From: an uncultured Eubacterium sp.
GTDB lineage: Bacteria > Bacillota > Clostridia > Oscillospirales > Acutalibacteraceae
NCBI GenBank assembly: GCA_900542875.1
Contig: UQPH01000019.1
Span: 1 to 31,160 of the forward strand
Reading direction: 5' to 3'
Length of the DNA stretch: 31,160 bases
In this document: positions 31,102 to 31,160 of the stretch, piece after piece
Position numbering within the stretch: position 1 is the first letter of the stretch
How the letters are laid out: each line of letters begins with the position of its first letter
Notes under the pieces: model-generated
What the model was told of the DNA's origin: nothing
Databases searched by the model: none
What the model saw: the letters and a program-made list of their open reading frames with translations, nothing else
Program-made: the position numbers and the translations under genes

Positions 31102-31160
31102 GCGGGTGTAGTTCAATGGTAGAATCCCAGCCTTCCAAGCTGGTCGCGTGGGTTCGATTC
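31102..31160 (+). tRNA. tRNA-Gly (anticodon UCC), cut at the window edge
   Basis: The acceptor 5' strand GCGGGTG, a D arm with GTTCAATGGTAGAAT, an anticodon arm CCAGC-CTTCCAA-GCTGG with anticodon TCC at 31134-31136, and the T arm start GGGTTCGATTC are all visible. About 13 bases of the 3' end (rest of the T stem and acceptor) lie outside the window. It reads GGA and, with wobble, GGG codons. Confidence 0.95.

Overview
The window is A+T-rich, gene-dense DNA from a Gram-positive bacterium. It most likely comes from an anaerobic gut member of the Clostridia, Ruminococcaceae/Oscillospiraceae-like. The evidence is the ctsR-mcsA-mcsB-clpC heat-shock operon, a hexameric glutamate dehydrogenase, an ECF transporter module next to truA, strong AGGAGG-type ribosome binding sites, Rrf2 and DUF5711/CvpA genes, and a collagen-like surface protein. 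I saw no phage genes, insertion sequences, CRISPR arrays or rRNA. No stretch over 300 bases lacks a gene. The genus is inference.

Layout. 1-3275: the end of an ABC export operon (ATPase plus FtsX-type permease), closed by a terminator. 3284-5946: a copper-type P1B ATPase with an extra C-terminal metal-binding domain. That domain has its own perfect ribosome binding site and in-frame ATG, so the locus probably encodes a free CopZ-like chaperone inside copA. 5941-8068 (minus strand): a collagen-like protein with 53 Gly-X-Y triplets, followed by a family 2 glycosyltransferase, a likely protein and glycosylation-enzyme pair. 8174-12825: the CtsR regulon core, ctsR-mcsA-mcsB-clpC, behind a promoter with two CtsR boxes. 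McsB has lost several family-invariant active-site residues. 12850-16036: an Rrf2-family regulator, a DUF2804 protein, an FRG-domain protein and a small zinc-ribbon membrane protein in one tight unit, ending at a bidirectional terminator. 16041-16787 (minus): a DUF218/YdcF-type membrane protein. 16873-18358: gdhA with its own promoter and terminator.

18389-31047 is one long co-directional run of 13 genes with gaps from -11 to +35 bases: ruvC, ruvA, ruvB, glmM, an rRNA-type methyltransferase, ecfA1, ecfA2, ecfT, truA, a DUF5711 protein, cvpA, a pgsA-type phosphatidyltransferase and a ClpE-like unfoldase. I see one good promoter, upstream of ruvC. A tRNA-Gly(UCC) gene starts at 31102 and is cut by the window edge. 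Its -10 box sits between the arms of a perfect 12-bp inverted repeat.

Themes. Protein quality control appears twice (CtsR/McsA/McsB/ClpC and the ClpE-like protein). Metal and redox control may be linked, because the copA and rrf2 promoters share a similar element. The most unusual points are the nested copZ, the degenerate McsB beside an intact-looking ClpC, the tRNA promoter palindrome and the uncharacterised Rrf2-DUF2804-FRG-zinc-ribbon unit. All comparisons with family members are from memory; no alignment or database search was run.
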